A stretch of DNA of 64,000 nt from NCBI GenBank assembly GCA_036925085.1, contig JAUPFP010000063.1, positions 866,575 to 930,574 on the forward strand, given 5' to 3'. Positions 63,795-64,000 of the stretch are shown here, one piece after another. Numbering within the stretch: the first letter of the stretch is position 1; each line of letters begins with the position of its first letter. The notes beneath the pieces were generated by a model. It made no database searches, had not been told where the DNA came from, and worked only from the letters and a program-made list of their open reading frames with translations. A program made the position numbers and the translations under genes. The stretch is from Brachycybe producta. Its lineage: Eukaryota > Arthropoda > Diplopoda > Playtdesmida > Andrognathidae.

Positions 63795-64000
63795 TCTGTC
63801 TAACTCTTCATTATTTTGTCTTTTCGGTGCAAAATGAAGAGAAACTTGGTGTTTTTGAAACTAGAAAGGTAACACAATAACTTAAGAGGGTATTTTCATG
63901 TTGGTATCTTTCAAAATAAGCTTTTTAAAGACAAAAATTAAAATAGCTAAATAAAAAAGCTTATTTTGAAAGATGTCAACATGAAAATAGCCTTAAGTGA
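63795..64000. repeat. Family A element at the right edge
   Basis: Opens with TTTTGTCTTTTCGGTGCAAA and AACTAGAAAGGTAACACAAT; the right arm runs off the window at CCTTAAGTGA. It retains the extended outer end seen at 46380 and 50850. Confidence 0.72.

Overview
This is a eukaryotic, almost certainly invertebrate metazoan, nuclear window. The genes have spliceosomal introns with GT-AG (and two GC-AG) boundaries. The proteins are animal orthologues (CMIP, CEP76, RPL27/eL27, DCTN2). Non-coding DNA is AT-rich and packed with palindromic, MITE-like elements. I cannot name the species.

Gene layout. (1) CMIP (C-Maf-inducing protein), + strand, 17 coding exons from 2153 to 46064. Every exon junction keeps frame and the conceptual product is 752 aa. 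Intron 1 alone is about 23.8 kb and holds most of the repeats plus an antisense, uninterrupted hAT-type transposase ORF (12671-14950). (2) CEP76 (centriolar protein), - strand, eight coding exons from 55759 down to 50349. The first coding exon was not found. Two consecutive introns appear to use GC donors. (3) RPL27, + strand, 56715-60010, complete 136-aa protein, with an MITE in its third intron. (4) DCTN2 (dynamitin), - strand, C-terminal six exons 63736-61256; the 5' part runs off the right edge. CMIP and CEP76 are convergent, CEP76 and RPL27 head-to-head, RPL27 and DCTN2 tail-to-tail. The four proteins act in separate processes (signalling adaptor, centriole, ribosome, dynactin). I see no pathway reason for the linkage.

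Repeat landscape. At least ten structured families recur. Family A is a palindrome with ends like TTAGAAACTAGAAGGGTA and inner arms TTTCAAAATAAACTTTTTAT, found at more than 20 sites in introns and gaps. Family C/B is hAT-like, with 8-bp target duplications and a core TTAGAGGCTAGA hairpin. Family D is a roughly 207-bp palindrome with 9-bp target duplications, carrying GC-box and CRE-like motifs. Family E is an 800-900-bp composite containing family-A-type arms and a GGTGGCGCC motif. Family F is a roughly 320-bp element with TAATACC ends. Family G has a Helitron-like CTAG end with hairpin. Family H has ends GCTTCACACGGACCAC. Others are a 411-bp foldback with a 9-bp duplication (L), a Harbinger-like element with a TTA duplication (K), and long inverted repeats (M, N, O). 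Nesting is frequent, so relative ages can be read. Tandem arrays include a 1.6-kb 20/21-bp minisatellite (8.0-9.6 kb) and arrays made from fragments of family A.

The most interesting points are the arm-concordant subfamilies of family A, a family-A-derived array of acceptor-like sites just upstream of CMIP exon 2, the motif-bearing D elements, an X-box/E2F motif cluster in CMIP intron 1, the paired GC-AG introns of CEP76, and a coding-intact hAT transposase with an altered CxxH motif.
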